From Rhodoferax sp. (GTDB taxonomy: Bacteria; Pseudomonadota; Gammaproteobacteria; Burkholderiales; Burkholderiaceae_C), in the NCBI GenBank assembly GCA_017880985.1, contig JADGRK010000179.1:1-5675 (forward strand): 5,675 bases of DNA. The letters run 5' to 3'. Of this stretch, positions 5,391 to 5,675 are shown in pieces. Made by a program: the position numbers and the translations under genes. Within the stretch, counting starts at the first letter, position 1, and every line of letters begins with the position of its first letter. The notes beneath the pieces were generated by a model. The model was not told the origin of the DNA and ran no database searches. It saw only the letters and a list, made by a program, of their open reading frames with translations.

Positions 5391-5675
5391 TTACTGTACG
5401 TTGGTGATTTCGGGTGGAAGGTCCGCCCCGATGTCTTTTTTGTACAGGGCATTGAGCTTGCCATTCTTCATGTTGGTTTTGATCCAGCCATCAATCCAGC
5501 TCTTGAGCGCATCATCCCCTTTGCGAACACCAATGCCAAACTGAATTTGCCGAAGAATGAATTTCTGCTCCAAATTCAGGCTCGGATTCTTCTCGTTCAT
5601 CAAACGAACCATTAAGGGGTTCTGAGCGACCACCTTGATTTGACCGCTGGTCACAGAGGTGAGTGTCGTGGCTTC
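5391..5675 (-). CDS. Periplasmic amino-acid-binding protein of the ABC transporter (C-terminal 94 residues; start outside window)
   Basis: The minus-strand frame is open from the window edge (reading EATTLTSVTSGQIKVVAQN) to the TAA at 5391-5393, giving 94 C-terminal residues. The end of a family-3 extracellular solute-binding protein is clear: FGIGVRKGDDALKSWIDGWI, then MKNGKLNALYKKDIGADLPP. A late lobe-1 strand (GIGVRKGD) is followed by the long C-terminal helices and the usual LNALYKKxxGxDLP ending. Such proteins capture a polar amino acid in the periplasm and pass it to the permease. The ligand-binding residues (an Arg and Asp in the missing part) are not visible, so the substrate cannot be named. 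It precedes the ATPase gene in the same direction. Confidence 0.9.
   Translation of the reverse strand, partial: EATTLTSVTSGQIKVVAQNPLMVRLMNEKNPSLNLEQKFILRQIQFGIGVRKGDDALKSWIDGWIKTNMKNGKLNALYKKDIGADLPPEITNVQ

Noticed and set aside
4987..5544. Plus-strand open frame of 185 codons at the transporter genes
   Set aside because: It is antisense to the ATPase Walker A and Q-loop region and to the binding-protein end, so it is a shadow of real coding sequence.

Overview
The window looks like a stretch of a proteobacterial chromosome. Betaproteobacteria (Burkholderiales/Comamonadaceae-like) is my best guess, from the moderately high G+C, the DUF3750-type protein and the style of the small XRE-like regulator. 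This placement is inference from protein resemblance, not from a marker gene. The contents are mostly single metabolic or housekeeping genes, with one small degenerate insertion scar.

Layout, left to right. (1) Bases 2-811, plus strand: the 3' part of a metallo-beta-lactamase-fold hydrolase whose start lies outside the window. The stop is followed by 35 more in-frame open codons (812-919). (2) 990-1418, plus: a small XRE-like helix-turn-helix protein with a basic, coiled-coil-like N-terminal half. (3) 1484-2293, minus: a secreted DUF3750-family protein, probably starting at TTG. (4) 2409-2747, minus: a small thioredoxin-fold protein with a CGYC site. It lies just upstream of the DUF3750 gene and could be co-transcribed with it. 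(5) 2821 to about 2901, plus: the first 27 codons of what looks like a hemerythrin-domain gene, divergent from the thioredoxin gene and cut off by a 151-bp inverted-repeat element at 2902-3052. That element and its right flank carry repeated TGACCA/TGGTCA-type motifs, reminiscent of IS21-family ends. (6) 3053-3340: no intact gene. (7) 3341-4324, minus: an SMP-30/gluconolactonase-type lactonase with a good ribosome binding site. (8) 4582-5307 and 5391 to beyond 5675, minus: the ATPase and the C-terminus of the periplasmic binding protein of a polar amino acid ABC transporter; no permease is visible here.

Functional links are limited. The binding protein and ATPase are one uptake system. The thioredoxin-like and DUF3750 genes may form a two-gene unit, and the lost hemerythrin-like gene was once divergent to it. 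I see no sign of a multi-gene defence system, CRISPR array, tRNA or rRNA. The most interesting item is the inverted-repeat element that truncates the hemerythrin-like gene.
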